A DNA stretch of 64,000 nucleotides from Sulfitobacter sp. THAF37 (GTDB lineage: Bacteria > Pseudomonadota > Alphaproteobacteria > Rhodobacterales > Rhodobacteraceae): positions 1 to 64,000 of the forward strand of contig NZ_CP045373.1 in NCBI RefSeq assembly GCF_009363555.1, in the 5' to 3' direction. Below are positions 34,759-43,814 of this stretch, piece after piece (the stretch's first letter is position 1; the number at the start of each line of letters is the position of its first letter). The notes below the pieces were generated by a model that saw only the letters and a list, made by a program, of their open reading frames with translations, was not told the origin of the DNA and made no database searches. The translations under genes were made by a program, and so were the position numbers.

Positions 34759-35936
34759 TTCGAGGCTCCCTTCGCCTTCTTGTCATACTGCAGCGCCATG
34801 CGACCGACCTTCTCGCGGGCGATCACCAGCTTCTGGATCTGCGCGGTGCCGTCACCGATCTGCAAGCCGAGCACATCGTTGTAGCGCTGGTGGTGGGGCA
34901 GGTCGGTGGTGTAGCCGTAATGTCCGTGCAGGATCAGGCACTGGTGCAGGATCTCGCAGGCGGTTTTGGGCAGGTACCATTTGCACATGGCGGCCTGAGA
35001 GGTGTGGGGCAGGCCACGGTCGCGCAGGTCCAACGTGTAATAGCAAAGCTGGCGCATCATGGTCAGTTGGGTCTCGGCCTCGGCCAAGGGAAAGCTGACA
35101 CCCTGATACTGCACGATCGGGGCTCCGAATGCCTCGCGCTCCTGAACGTAGGCCCAGGTTTCATCCACCGACGCTTGCGCGGCCCCCAGGCACTCCAGCC
35201 CGATCAGTGCGCGGGAATAGTCGAAGCCCGCCATGATCGTGCCAAAGGCATGGTCCTGTTCCGCCATCATGTTTTCAGCCGGCACGAAAACATCGTCAAA
35301 GAAAACCGAGCCGCGCCCGACAGGCTTGGTGCCGATGTCGTCAAAATGGGTGCGCTTGATGCCTTCCTGGTTCAGATCGACGAAAAAGGCGCTGACCCCG
35401 CGTGAGCCGCCATCAGGATCGCCGGTACGGGCAAAGACGACCGCCGCATCCGCCTGACTGGCAAAACTCATGGATGTCTTTTCACCGTTCAGCCGCCAGC
35501 CGTTGCCGGATTTCTCGGCCCTCAGAATCAGGTTCGCCGCATCCGAACCGCCGCGCGGCTCTGTCAGGCCCAGGCCAATGACCGCATCACCCGAAACAAC
35601 CTTGGGCACCCATTCCGACGCGATGTCCTTGGAGGCATGTTTGGCAACCATTCCGCCCATGAGAGAGCCCAGAAGCTGCACGTAACTTGCGTTGAAATCG
35701 GCATAGGCGATCTCTTCGACGATCAGCCCTGACGTGACAGAGCTTTCGCCGAGACCCCCGAATTCCTCGGGCAGATCGGCCCCGATCAGCCCCAGTGCGC
35801 CCATCTCCTTGATCAGCGCACGGTCGAATGTATGGCCGCTGGCGCGTTCTTGATATGTGGGCGCAAGCCTTTCAGTTGCGAAGCGCTTTGCGGTCTCGCG
35901 AAACGCCTTCTGATCGTCTGTAGGCTGGAATTGCAT
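34755..35936 (-). CDS. Acyl-CoA dehydrogenase with Gln in place of the catalytic Glu (AliB-like)
   Basis: 393 residues from the ATG behind GGGAGGAGCACCG. Domains: DLPEEFGGLGESS, GLTEPRGGSDAANL, EKTSMSFASQAD, REAFGAPIVQYQGV and LILHGHYGYTTD. The C-terminal motif is GDGTAQIQKLVIAR: Gln stands where most family members have the base Glu. A well-placed Asp80 occurs in EEIAYADFNASYVQL. Cyclohexanecarboxyl-CoA dehydrogenases (AliB type) are known to use an Asp in the N-terminal half instead of the C-terminal Glu, so this is an AliB-like candidate. First gene of the eleven-gene operon, directly behind an operator-bearing promoter. Confidence 0.85.
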   Translation of the reverse strand: MQFQPTDDQKAFRETAKRFATERLAPTYQERASGHTFDRALIKEMGALGLIGADLPEEFGGLGESSVTSGLIVEEIAYADFNASYVQLLGSLMGGMVAKHASKDIASEWVPKVVSGDAVIGLGLTEPRGGSDAANLILRAEKSGNGWRLNGEKTSMSFASQADAAVVFARTGDPDGGSRGVSAFFVDLNQEGIKRTHFDDIGTKPVGRGSVFFDDVFVPAENMMAEQDHAFGTIMAGFDYSRALIGLECLGAAQASVDETWAYVQEREAFGAPIVQYQGVSFPLAEAETQLTMMRQLCYYTLDLRDRGLPHTSQAAMCKWYLPKTACEILHQCLILHGHYGYTTDLPHHQRYNDVLGLQIGDGTAQIQKLVIAREKVGRMALQYDKKAKGASK

Positions 35937-35974
35937 CGGTGCTCCTCCCCATGAGCGAAAATCTTCTTTCCAAA

Positions 35975-36003
35975 AATCTAACAAATGTTAGAATGTAGAT
36001 CAA
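35975..36003 (-). promoter_or_regulatory. TetR-type operator in a divergent promoter region
   Basis: The perfect-arm palindrome CTAACAAATGTTAG lies at 35978-35991. For the minus-strand operon a promoter TTGATC (36003-35998), 17-bp spacer, TAGATT (35980-35975) is visible, with the operator covering spacer and -10. For the plus-strand gene, TAGAAT at 35989-35994 can serve as -10. One bound repressor could thus silence both the eleven-gene operon and the dienoyl-CoA reductase unit. Confidence 0.78.
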
Positions 36004-36029
36004 GTGCAGTTTTGAGGAGGAGAACCAAA

Positions 36030-38063
36030 GTGAAAAATAGACCAGATGGAAGCTTTGAAACCATGCTCTCGCCCATCCGCGCAGGCCAGCATACATTGCG
36101 AAATCGTGTCATCATGGGGTCGATGCACACGCGGTTGGAAACCGAGCCTGACGGCATAGCCAAACAGATCGCGTTTTACGCCGAGCGTGCGCGGGGGGAG
36201 GCGGCGATTCTGGTCACCGGCGGGTTTTCGCCCAATGCCGAGGGCATATTCGATCCAGAAGGTCCGAGAATCGATGACCCGGAAGAAGCGCTTGACCTGC
36301 GCCCGATCTGCGAGGCGGTGCAGGCCGAAGGCAGCCTGGTCTGCGCGCAACTCCTCCACGCCGGGCGCTATGCCAAGATCGAAGGGTGTGTGGCCCCGTC
36401 GCCGATCCGCGCCCCGATCAACCGTTTCATCCCGCGTGAAATGACCGAAGCCGACATTCTCCGTACCATCGAGGATTTTGCCGTAGCGGCCGCCAATGCG
36501 CTGGCCGCAGGCTTTGATGGCGTCGAGATCATGGGGTCCGAGGGATACCTGATCAACGAATTCACCGTCACCCACACCAACAAGCGCCAAGACGACTGGG
36601 GCGGCAGCGCCGCGAACCGCCACCGATTCCCGGTCGAGATCGTGCGCGCGGTGCGCGAACGTTGCGGCCCCGACTTTCTGGTCATCTACCGGATTTCGGC
36701 GGCCGATCTGGTCGAGGGCGGCGCGCCCGCCGAAGAAATTGCCGCACTGGCCCGCAAGATCGAGGCTGCGGGTGCGGATATCCTGAACACCGGCATCGGC
36801 TGGCATGAGGCCCGCGTGCCGACGATCGCCTACCCGGTGCCGCGCGGTGCCTGGCGCAAGGCGGCAGCCAACGTCAAAGCGGCGGTGTCGATCCCGGTAG
36901 TCGCCTCGAACCGGATCAACACACCCCAGCTTGCAGAAGACATACTTGCCTCTGGCGATGCGGACATGATCTCGATGGCGCGCCCGTTTCTGGCCGATCC
37001 GCATTTCGTGAAAAAGACGCGCGAGGGCCGCGCAGACGAGATCAACACCTGCATTGCCTGCAACCAGGCCTGCCTGGATTTCATTTTTTCGGACCGGCCG
37101 GTCGGATGTCTGGTCAATCCAAGGGCCGGGCGTGAAACGGAATTCCGGGATACGCCAACCGACACGCCAAAGAAAGTGGCCGTCGTTGGCGGTGGTGCCG
37201 CGGGCATGGCCACAGCCGCCGAGGCGGCACGGCTGGGCCACGATGTCACCCTGTTCGAAGCGCAGGACAAATTGGGCGGTCAGCTGAATCTGGCCCGCGC
37301 CGCACCAGGCAAGGACGAATTCGACGAAACCCTGCGGTATTATGCCGGTCAGATGCAGAAACACGGGGTCACGCAGCGTCTGGGACAGCGGGCAGAGGCG
37401 AGCGATCTTGAGGGATTTGACCATGTGGTCATCGCCACCGGGGTCACGCCGCGCATTCCCGACCTGCCGGGTATCGACCATCCCAGCGTCGCGACCTACG
37501 CCGAAATTCTGTCCGGTGACCGCGAGGCGGGCGACCGTGTCGTGGTGATGGGGGCGGGGGGCATCGGTCATGATGTGGCCGAGTTCCTAGTGACCAAACC
37601 CGCCGAGACCGCGAATTCCGACGTCTTTTGCGAAACCTGGGGAGTGGACCCCGAGTTTGTCTCCTCGGGTGCCCTGGCGGGCGACCCTCTGGCACCGAAG
37701 CCGTCGCGCCGCAAGGTCGTCATGCTGCAGCGCAAGACCGCTAAACCGGGCGCGGGGCTTGGTGTTTCGACAGGGTGGATCCTGCGCAACGCGCTGCGCA
37801 AACATGGGGTCGAGGCAATGGGCGGGGTGACCTATGAACATATCGACGATGCGGGGCTGCACATCGTCGCGGACGGAAACCCGACGGTCATCGCAGCCGA
37901 TACAATTGTGCTGTGCACCGGTCAGGAACCGGAACGGGCCCTGGCCAAAGAGGTTGTAGCGCGCGGCGTCCCGGTTACGATGATCGGCGGGGCAAAGGAG
38001 GCCGCCGAACTGGATGCGCTGCGCGCCATTGATGAGGGCGTGCGCCTGGCGCAGGATCTCTGA
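36030..38063 (+). CDS. 2,4-dienoyl-CoA reductase-like flavoenzyme (FadH/OYE family)
   Basis: 677 residues starting at GTG 36030 behind GAGGAGGAG; an in-frame ATG further upstream overlaps the operator. The first 330 residues form an old-yellow-enzyme FMN barrel (NRVIMGSMHT, AQLLHAGRY, NEFTVTHTNKR, DMISMARPFLADP). A [4Fe-4S] motif C-x2-C-x3-C-x11-C (CIACNQACLDFIF...C) follows at about residues 342-361, as in E. coli FadH. The C-terminal half binds FAD and NAD(P) (VAVVGGGAAGMATA, VVVMGAGGIGHDVAEF). It would reduce dienoyl-CoA intermediates from unsaturated isoprenoid or fatty acids. Cotranscribed with the CoA ligase 26 bp downstream. Confidence 0.9.
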   Translation: MKNRPDGSFETMLSPIRAGQHTLRNRVIMGSMHTRLETEPDGIAKQIAFYAERARGEAAILVTGGFSPNAEGIFDPEGPRIDDPEEALDLRPICEAVQAEGSLVCAQLLHAGRYAKIEGCVAPSPIRAPINRFIPREMTEADILRTIEDFAVAAANALAAGFDGVEIMGSEGYLINEFTVTHTNKRQDDWGGSAANRHRFPVEIVRAVRERCGPDFLVIYRISAADLVEGGAPAEEIAALARKIEAAGADILNTGIGWHEARVPTIAYPVPRGAWRKAAANVKAAVSIPVVASNRINTPQLAEDILASGDADMISMARPFLADPHFVKKTREGRADEINTCIACNQACLDFIFSDRPVGCLVNPRAGRETEFRDTPTDTPKKVAVVGGGAAGMATAAEAARLGHDVTLFEAQDKLGGQLNLARAAPGKDEFDETLRYYAGQMQKHGVTQRLGQRAEASDLEGFDHVVIATGVTPRIPDLPGIDHPSVATYAEILSGDREAGDRVVVMGAGGIGHDVAEFLVTKPAETANSDVFCETWGVDPEFVSSGALAGDPLAPKPSRRKVVMLQRKTAKPGAGLGVSTGWILRNALRKHGVEAMGGVTYEHIDDAGLHIVADGNPTVIAADTIVLCTGQEPERALAKEVVARGVPVTMIGGAKEAAELDALRAIDEGVRLAQDL

Positions 38064-38089
38064 ACCGAGGCTCGGGCAAGGGGGAAACT

Positions 38090-39610
38090 ATGCTGACCGA
38101 CGTCATCCGCGCGGGGCGCGCTGATCTGTATTCGATCTTTCGAACCCGCGCACATGACTGCGCCCGCGCCCTCGCCATCGAGGACGGCAGCAGAAAACTG
38201 ACCTATGCAGAACTGCTGGAGCGGGTCGATCGTCTGGCGGCTGTATTTCTGGCACGAGGCGTGGCGCCCGGAGACAGGATCGCGATCCTGTCGCATAACC
38301 GCTCAGAATACCTGGAGGTCGAACTTGCAGCAGCGGGAATCGGCGCGATCGTCGCCTGTCTGAACTGGCGGCTTGCCCCCGATGAACTGCGGCACTGCAT
38401 CGATCTGGTCGAGCCGGTTCTCGCGGTTGTCGAACCGGAACTTTCAGAAGCTTACCGCGCCGTCGCGTCGACACCCTGTCTAACCGTCGGGCCAGACCTG
38501 GAAACGGCCATTGCCGGGGTCGAGCCGGACCCGCGCACCGGAACCATGGTTGACGACCCCGAGGCCGGTCTGACGATCCTCTATACCTCGGGGACCACGG
38601 GCCTGCCCAAGGGGGCGCATATCAGCCACCGCGCGCATATCGCCCGATCCATGGTTTTTGCGGCCCAGCTGGCGCTGGATCCCGGCGACGGGTTCATCGC
38701 CTGGGCGCCGATGTTCCACATGGCCTCCACCGATCATGCGCTGGCAACGATCCTGCGGGGCGGGACCGTGGTGATGGTGGACGGGCTGCAGCCCGCCGTC
38801 ATCAACGAGGCGCTGTCACGCCACAGGATCGGCTGGTTCGTGATGATGCCCGGGGCACTGGAGGCTTTTATTAACGAACGGCACGCCAACCCTTTGCCGC
38901 TGAAGGGGATCAAGGTTTGCGGCGCAATGGCTGATCTGGTGCCGCCGCATCAGATCGCGGAACTGACCGGTCTTCTGGACACGCCCTATCTGAATTCCTT
39001 CGGGGCGACCGAAACCGGCCTGCCGCCGGGAACCGCCGATCTGATCGCGCCGGGTGTGACCCCGGACCGGCTGTCCAAGCGCATCAGCGCCTTTTGCGAG
39101 GTGCGGCTGGTCGATCCCGACGACCGCGAAGTCCCCGATGGAACGCCGGGCGAAATGGCGCTTCGGGGTCCGACGCTGTTTTCCGGGTACTGGAACGCCG
39201 ACGACACCAATGCCCGTGACTTTCGCAACGGCTTTTTCCACATGGGCGATCTGTTCCGGCGCAATGCGGACGGCACCGTCGACTTTGTGGATCGGGCGAA
39301 ATACCTGATCAAGACCGGAGGTGAAAACGTCTATCCGGCGGAAATCGAACGTGTGCTTCTTTCTCATCCCGATGTGATCGATGCCGCCGTGGTAAGGGCC
39401 TTCGACGCGAAATGGGGGGAAAGCCCGGTGGCCTTTGTCGCCTGTGACGATGACGGGCCGGATGCCGAGGCGCTGCTGAACTTGTGCCGCGAAAGCCTCG
39501 CTGGCTATAAGCGACCACGCGAAATTCGCTTCATCGCGTTCGAGGATTTTCCCAGATCGACCAGCGGCAAGATCCAGCGGCATATCCTCGAAGCCCGGCT
39601 CGCAGATTAA
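38090..39610 (+). CDS. Acyl-CoA synthetase (AMP-forming, FadD-like)
   Basis: 506 residues, medium-chain/short FadD-like ANL enzyme. Motifs: LYTSGTTGLPKGAHISHRAH (phosphate loop, about residue 160), NSFGATETGLPPG, GFFHMGDLFRRN, DRAKYLIKTGGENVYPAEIE and the C-terminal catalytic Lys in PRSTSGKIQRH. All catalytic elements are intact. A GGGGGAAACT ribosome site precedes the ATG. Paired with the dienoyl-CoA reductase. The acid substrate is not readable; an AliA-like alicyclic-acid ligase is one option given the AliB- and BadH-like enzymes elsewhere. Confidence 0.87.
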   Translation: MLTDVIRAGRADLYSIFRTRAHDCARALAIEDGSRKLTYAELLERVDRLAAVFLARGVAPGDRIAILSHNRSEYLEVELAAAGIGAIVACLNWRLAPDELRHCIDLVEPVLAVVEPELSEAYRAVASTPCLTVGPDLETAIAGVEPDPRTGTMVDDPEAGLTILYTSGTTGLPKGAHISHRAHIARSMVFAAQLALDPGDGFIAWAPMFHMASTDHALATILRGGTVVMVDGLQPAVINEALSRHRIGWFVMMPGALEAFINERHANPLPLKGIKVCGAMADLVPPHQIAELTGLLDTPYLNSFGATETGLPPGTADLIAPGVTPDRLSKRISAFCEVRLVDPDDREVPDGTPGEMALRGPTLFSGYWNADDTNARDFRNGFFHMGDLFRRNADGTVDFVDRAKYLIKTGGENVYPAEIERVLLSHPDVIDAAVVRAFDAKWGESPVAFVACDDDGPDAEALLNLCRESLAGYKRPREIRFIAFEDFPRSTSGKIQRHILEARLAD

Positions 39611-40071
39611 TTTTCGCTCTGACCCGATCGTCAGCCAGCCACGCCAGTTCGCCCCAATAGCGATAAAAGCGTTCTTATCCTCGTTGCCACGAGCTTCTTA
39701 TCCCCGCCCTTTGGAGTAACCCCCTGAAAGTGATCCACCATCTGGGATAGATTGACCCGCGATTGAAGCGCAGCCCTCTGTCGGACTACACGGCTAGGGT
39801 TTTCCGGGTGTTTGAGCTCAGGAGGATTCGTAGATCCCTGAGCCATTCATCAGTGCGATCGGTGGTTTGTTCCCGGTTGCGCTGTGGGGGCAGCAGTAAC
39901 CCGGCGCATCGCACCGACGGGCATGGACTGCCGGCAATTGCCGGTTGGGGCTGCTGCGGGCCTTCAAGGGAAAGTCGGCGACTATCCGATGTGCGGGACA
40001 AAGCGGACATTCGCCAAGCGACCTCAAACGTCCGGTTCTGTACTGCGGCCCGACAAAACGATATCAAGTGA
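39611..40071. other. Non-coding 460-bp stretch, probably decayed mobile DNA
   Basis: No credible gene is visible on either strand; the open frames are short and of unlike composition. It contains a perfect 14-bp palindrome CCGGCAATTGCCGG (39931-39944), and a segment near 39725-39755 (TGATCCACC... AGATTGACC) that reminds me of the spacer sequences of IS21-type elements. It marks the border between the catabolic cluster and the unrelated GST-DoxX-MarR insert. The mobile-element reading is a guess. Confidence 0.35.
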
Positions 40072-40776
40072 TCAGCGGTCAGCCGATCGCACCTGTGTAA
40101 CTGTCTTCTTCGGCCCTCCTGTCTGCATGATCTGGGACAGGTAAGAATTGCGCCGTCTGATGAAGTCACGCAGAAGGGTCGGGTAATCTTCACTGACGGC
40201 ATTCTTCACAGAAACCCGACGCTCCAGTTCATGTCGCCAGGCCCTTACACGGGCAAGCCCTGTGAAGACGCCAAACTCTCCGATGGTGTCAAAAACGTCG
40301 AAATAGCGGAAGACCGGGCCGAATACGACATCGACGAGGCTGAACCGGTGGCCATCGAACCATGGTCCCTCCCCAAGCTCCGCGTCCAGCCGAAGGAACT
40401 TTGCGCGGAGCGCCGCCACTTTTTCTTCCAACGCTTTCTCGTTCGGCGCCGAGTAGAACCCCGCAATGTCGTTCAAGACAGCAGATCCAAATTCAATCCA
40501 GGCACGGTGGCGGGCGCGATCGAGAGCGTCGTGCGGATGAAGCGCGTGGGGTTGTGTATCCTCAAGATATTCGAGGATAACCGCAGATTCGAAAATCGGC
40601 GTCCCGTCCACAACCAGGACAGGCGTCTTGCCCAGCGGAGATATGGCAAGAAACCAGTCGGGCTTGTTCGAAAGATCGATGTCAGTTCTCTCGAACGTGA
40701 CACCTTTCTCAGTGAGCGAGATCGCCGCGCGCTGCACATATGGGCAGAGCGCATGGCTAATGAGGTGGAGGCTCAT
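40072..40776 (-). CDS. Glutathione S-transferase
   Basis: 234 residues. The N-terminal thioredoxin-like domain shows SHALCPYVQRAAISLTEK, then NKPDWFLAISPLGKTPVL (cis-Pro) and the glutathione-binding FESAVILEYLED. The C-terminal helical domain follows (DGHRFSLVDVVFGPVFRY). Cytosolic conjugation or reduction of electrophiles is expected. It overlaps the DoxX gene by ATGA, so the two are coexpressed, probably under the divergent MarR regulator. No link to the acyl-CoA pathway is visible. Confidence 0.88.
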   Translation of the reverse strand: MSLHLISHALCPYVQRAAISLTEKGVTFERTDIDLSNKPDWFLAISPLGKTPVLVVDGTPIFESAVILEYLEDTQPHALHPHDALDRARHRAWIEFGSAVLNDIAGFYSAPNEKALEEKVAALRAKFLRLDAELGEGPWFDGHRFSLVDVVFGPVFRYFDVFDTIGEFGVFTGLARVRAWRHELERRVSVKNAVSEDYPTLLRDFIRRRNSYLSQIMQTGGPKKTVTQVRSADR

Positions 40777-41207
40777 GTTGTCTCTCCCGCCATCTGCACG
40801 TTACCGGGCGCGAAGGAAGGGCTGAGGGCGAAACGGCCGTCGCCCAGAAGCCCTTGCACGATGGCAAGCAGCGTCAGATAGGCCGGGTATTCCCACCCGC
40901 CGTTCTCGTATCCGAACATCCAGCCGTTTCCGGAGTGAGCCCAGGTCGCACCGGCCAGGATGGGCACGGTCGCCGACGCGACCCACCGAGCCTGTACGCC
41001 GAGGACCAAAAGGGCACCGGCAATCGCCTCGACTGCAAAGACCATATAAGCAAACCAGCCGGGCAGCCCGATCGAAATGAAGAACTGCGCCGTTCCGGGA
41101 AGTGTGAAAATGAAGAGCTTGAGAAACAGGCTGTGCGCCAGGAACATGATCCCGAGTGCTATACGGAGCAGGAATATCCCAAATTCTGTGAGGTGCGATT
41201 GTGACAT
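40773..41207 (-). CDS. DoxX-family membrane protein
   Basis: 144 residues with four hydrophobic segments (LLRIALGIMFLAHSLFL, GWFAYMVFAVEAIAGALLVLG, VASATVPILAGATW, AYLTLLAIVQGLL), the size and pattern of DoxX/DoxD family proteins. In other bacteria such proteins sit with thiol or oxidative-stress systems; here the partner is a glutathione S-transferase. First gene of the two-gene unit, divergent from the MarR regulator. Confidence 0.85.
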   Translation of the reverse strand: MSQSHLTEFGIFLLRIALGIMFLAHSLFLKLFIFTLPGTAQFFISIGLPGWFAYMVFAVEAIAGALLVLGVQARWVASATVPILAGATWAHSGNGWMFGYENGGWEYPAYLTLLAIVQGLLGDGRFALSPSFAPGNVQMAGETT

Positions 41208-41225
41208 GATATGATCCCATATGTC

Positions 41226-41286
41226 GATGCAGTTGCATCTATATATAGCGCGTCACATGCGATGTCAAGGTTGATGCACTTACATG
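41226..41286. promoter_or_regulatory. Probable MarR operators in the doxX-marR divergent region
   Basis: GATGCAGTTGCATC at 41226-41239 is a perfect inverted repeat, and GATGCACTTACATG at 41273-41286 is a close, imperfect copy. Both lie in the 98-bp region between doxX and the regulator gene, one near each start. The layout fits a MarR protein that represses both its own gene and doxX-gst. The motif is unlike the CTAACA repeat of the catabolic regulon. Confidence 0.6.
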
Positions 41287-41305
41287 TACATGATAGGTGC
41301 TGGAT

Positions 41306-41734
41306 ATGAACGAGATTGACCATGCTACTGAGGCCGCCTGGACAGCCCTCATGACTAAAAGCCGCGTTTTGCTTGAGGCTGTCGAAACGTCTCTGAAATC
41401 GGCAGGATACCCGCCAATTGCATGGTATGACGCGCTTCTCGAACTCGAGAAGGCTGGCCCGGACGGACTCCGGCCATTCGAACTCAAAGACCGGATTTTG
41501 TTACCCCAATACGGTACCTCGCGGCTGCTGAACCGTATGGTGAAAGCAGGGCTGGTGAACCGACAGGACTGCTTGGAAGATGGGCGAGGTCAAAACATTT
41601 CTATCTCTGAAAAGGGTAAATCTGTCAGGAGGGCGATGTGGCCGATCTATGAACGGGTTCTGTCGGAAAGGATCGGCGCAAAGCTGAAACCCAAAGACGC
41701 CGCTCAATTGGCCTCGCTACTCTCAAAGCTCTGA
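41306..41734 (+). CDS. MarR-family transcriptional regulator
   Basis: 142 residues from the ATG at 41306 (a GTG three codons earlier is possible). The winged-helix core is visible: YDALLELEKAGPDGLRPFELKD, the recognition region PQYGTSRLLNRMVKAGLV and the wing DGRGQNISISEKGK. Length and layout are standard for MarR. It is divergent from doxX-gst, with two copies of an inverted repeat between them, and probably senses an electrophile or oxidant. Confidence 0.87.
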   Translation: MNEIDHATEAAWTALMTKSRVLLEAVETSLKSAGYPPIAWYDALLELEKAGPDGLRPFELKDRILLPQYGTSRLLNRMVKAGLVNRQDCLEDGRGQNISISEKGKSVRRAMWPIYERVLSERIGAKLKPKDAAQLASLLSKL

Positions 41735-41822
41735 AGTCTAGGTCGACTGACGCGAAACCTGTCTGTGACTTTCCACGCTAAGTGGCCCTGAATTTTTTTC
41801 ACGTTAATTGGCCGACAGTTGC
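41735..41822. repeat. Short spacer with two TAA(G/T)TGGCC repeats
   Basis: GCTAAGTGGCC and GTTAATTGGCC lie about 20 bp apart around a T-rich stretch. Repeats of this style occur at the ends of some IS21-type insertion sequences, so this could be the relic of an element end next to the broken tag gene. No gene is present. Confidence 0.3.
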
Positions 41823-42290
41823 CTATGTCGGTGTGCGAAGGGTGTTTCGGGCTGTTTCGACGTCCTTTCGCATCCAACAGACCTCTGCGTGATCGTTGAT
41901 AAATCCCATGGCCTGCATGAATGCATATACGGTGGCCGGCCCCACGAATTTGAAGCCAAGCTTTCGTAGGTCTTTGGACAGGGTCTCGGACGCTGGTGAT
42001 TTGGACCGCATTTGTGGCAGTGCGTCGTCCTTGGCAGGTTCATATAGCCAGATGAATGCGGCGAAGGAGCCTTCCTCTTGGACGACCTCGAAAGTACGGC
42101 GAGCGTTGTTGATCACGGCTTCGATCTTGCCTCGATAGCGAACAATTCCTTCATCGGCAAGTAGGCGCTTAATATCGTTGTCGTCAAAGTTCGCAACTCC
42201 CCGAAAGTCGAACCCGGCGAAGGCAGCACGAAAGTTCTCGCGCTTGGCCGGAATGGTGCGCCAGCTCCGCCCTGACTGGAAACTCCGGCG
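41823..42290 (-). pseudogene. tag: DNA-3-methyladenine glycosylase I (Tag), 5'-truncated
   Basis: The reverse strand matches the C-terminal two thirds of Tag: SFQSGRSWRTI, AKRENFRAAFAGFD, YRGKIEAVINNAR, LGFKFVGPATVYAFMQAMG and the zinc-ligand segment DHAEVCW near the end. The first about 50 residues, which carry the N-terminal zinc ligands and the catalytic acid region of Tag (MxxCxW...HDxEWG), are absent; upstream DNA in all frames lacks them. The remaining frame starts with unrelated residues (MERMDAHGAD). It should be inactive and is a passenger of the decayed insert. Confidence 0.8.
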
Positions 42291-42628
42291 TGACGGCAGC
42301 CCATCGGCACCGTGGGCGTCCATCCGTTCCAATTACGGTTGCAGCATCAGGCCGCTGCCGCATAAACTTGAACAGAAACTGAACCAGATCCTCCGTTACG
42401 ATACAGTCTCAGCTCTCCGAAAAACCCTGACGAGGGACAATCGGCGACCGCACTGCTAAAGGCTAACATTACCGCTTGGCAGGTCTGAACCTGCTGGCGG
42501 CGATCTGGATACCGCGCGCGCCTACGGGAAACGGTTGGCCGAGGTCGCGAGCCGCTGGAACAGCTGATCCAGCTGTCTGAATAATCGGCCCGGCCGCCCG
42601 GATCGGATGTGCTGCGGCCGGGTTGCGC
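42291..42628. other. Non-coding stretch with a terminator-like hairpin
   Basis: About 340 bp without a supported gene. A short plus-strand frame ending PLEQLIQLSE at 42583 could be the tail of a deleted gene, but nothing before it is recognisable. At 42589-42622 the arms CCCGGCCGC and GCGGCCGGG form a 9-bp stem with a 16-nt loop just after the thioesterase stop (minus strand), a likely terminator for that operon. Confidence 0.45.
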
Positions 42629-43084
42629 TCAGTCCGCGACCCCCGCCCGCCCGATCAGCGCCATGAGCGTTCCGGTCATCGTTGCGACGAGCTTTTCATC
42701 CTGGCTCTTCACGGCATAGGCACGCGCCTCGCATATGGTCAGCGTCCTGCCTGGTTTCACCACGTCAGCGACGAAGCGAAACCGTTCGCCGTCCGCCGGG
42801 TTGAGTAGGTTGATCTTGAATTCGGCCGTCAACACTGCCGCGTCCGCTGGCATCAGCGAAAAGGCCGCGTATCCGCAGGCGCTGTCCAGCGCTGTCGACA
42901 GGATTCCGGCATGCAAAAACCCATGCTGCTGGGTCAGTGCAACCTGATGTGCCATTTCCAGAACGATGCGGCCGGGTAACAACTCGGCAATGCTGATCCC
43001 CAACGTGTTCATCACCTTCTGGCGATCGAAACTGTTGCGCACGCGTGCGTCATAGTCGGGGTTTTTCGGTTTGAATTGTGTCAT
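42629..43084 (-). CDS. PaaI-family hotdog thioesterase
   Basis: 151 residues with the PaaI signature QQHGFLHAGILSTALDSACGYAA (HG-x-HG-type turn and catalytic Asp region) and the strand VLTAEFKINLLNPADG. Such enzymes hydrolyse stalled acyl-CoA thioesters and free CoA. It is the last gene of the minus-strand unit that begins with the BadH-like SDR or the acyl-CoA synthetase, and is followed by a hairpin. Confidence 0.85.
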   Translation of the reverse strand: MTQFKPKNPDYDARVRNSFDRQKVMNTLGISIAELLPGRIVLEMAHQVALTQQHGFLHAGILSTALDSACGYAAFSLMPADAAVLTAEFKINLLNPADGERFRFVADVVKPGRTLTICEARAYAVKSQDEKLVATMTGTLMALIGRAGVAD

Positions 43085-43105
43085 GGCGGGTCTTCCTCTT
43101 CGATT

Positions 43106-43810
43106 TCATTCGTCAATGACCAATCTTAGGCGGTCTTTGAGGCGCGTATCTTGTAGCGAAAGGTCAAAACGACGCGGAATAGACAGAGCGCGCAACGCGC
43201 CGGGCGGTTTGCCGGCGAAGATCCGGCAAGCGGCGGACAAGTGAGATTGATCGTAGTATCCGGCGTCCAGCGCCAGATCGCTCAGCAGCAGGGTCTTTGA
43301 CGCAAGCTGCCCGAGAGCCCGGCGAAAGCGTCGCAAGGTCGCAAGCCGCCGCCGCGACACGCCGGTTTCCGCCCGCACCTTTCGACGTTTGGTCCGGTCG
43401 CTGTAAGCTCCGGTTGGTGCGGCAAAGCGCAGGTCTCTCGCAAGGCCGTCAAGCACCGCGATGAGCGCAGGCAGGTCATCGTCCCCGTTCTGAACCCGGG
43501 CCAGTTCTGAGGCCAGCATGTCCAGCCCTTTGGAGTCGGGAAATCGCTGCGGTCGTGACGACAGTCGCAGCCCGGCCACGACACCCAGGAATGGCCTTGG
43601 GCGGGGCGAAAAATAGGGGCGCGGTTCTGCCAGCGATACGCGCCCGCCGCCGCTGTCGTCGCGCGTTACCGAAAGGGTAAAGAGGTCGGTTGCGAACCGC
43701 CCGTGTCCACCACCGCTCAGCACACCGGTATCGCGGAACACGAACAAATGGTCGATCTGTTTGGCCGCTTCCTCAGGCGGAGCCAGTTCGAGATAACGCG
43801 GCGGCTCCAT
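43106..43810 (-). CDS. AraC-family transcriptional regulator
   Basis: 234 residues from an ATG just 4 bp after the upstream stop. The N-terminal 140 residues show a cupin-like beta-rich pattern without clear family match. The C-terminal part has the two-helix-turn-helix AraC domain: TGVSRRRLATLRRFRRALGQ and LLLSDLALDAGYYDQSHL, then GKPPGALRA. This matches the AraC consensus around the second helix-turn-helix. It is encoded inside a metabolic operon, so may regulate it or a distant target; no target is visible. Confidence 0.78.
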   Translation of the reverse strand: MEPPRYLELAPPEEAAKQIDHLFVFRDTGVLSGGGHGRFATDLFTLSVTRDDSGGGRVSLAEPRPYFSPRPRPFLGVVAGLRLSSRPQRFPDSKGLDMLASELARVQNGDDDLPALIAVLDGLARDLRFAAPTGAYSDRTKRRKVRAETGVSRRRLATLRRFRRALGQLASKTLLLSDLALDAGYYDQSHLSAACRIFAGKPPGALRALSIPRRFDLSLQDTRLKDRLRLVIDE

Positions 43811-43814
43811 CAGG

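Noticed and set aside
36000..37571. A 523-codon open frame on the minus strand
   Set aside because: It mirrors the dienoyl-CoA reductase gene, which has intact FMN, iron-sulfur and FAD motifs.
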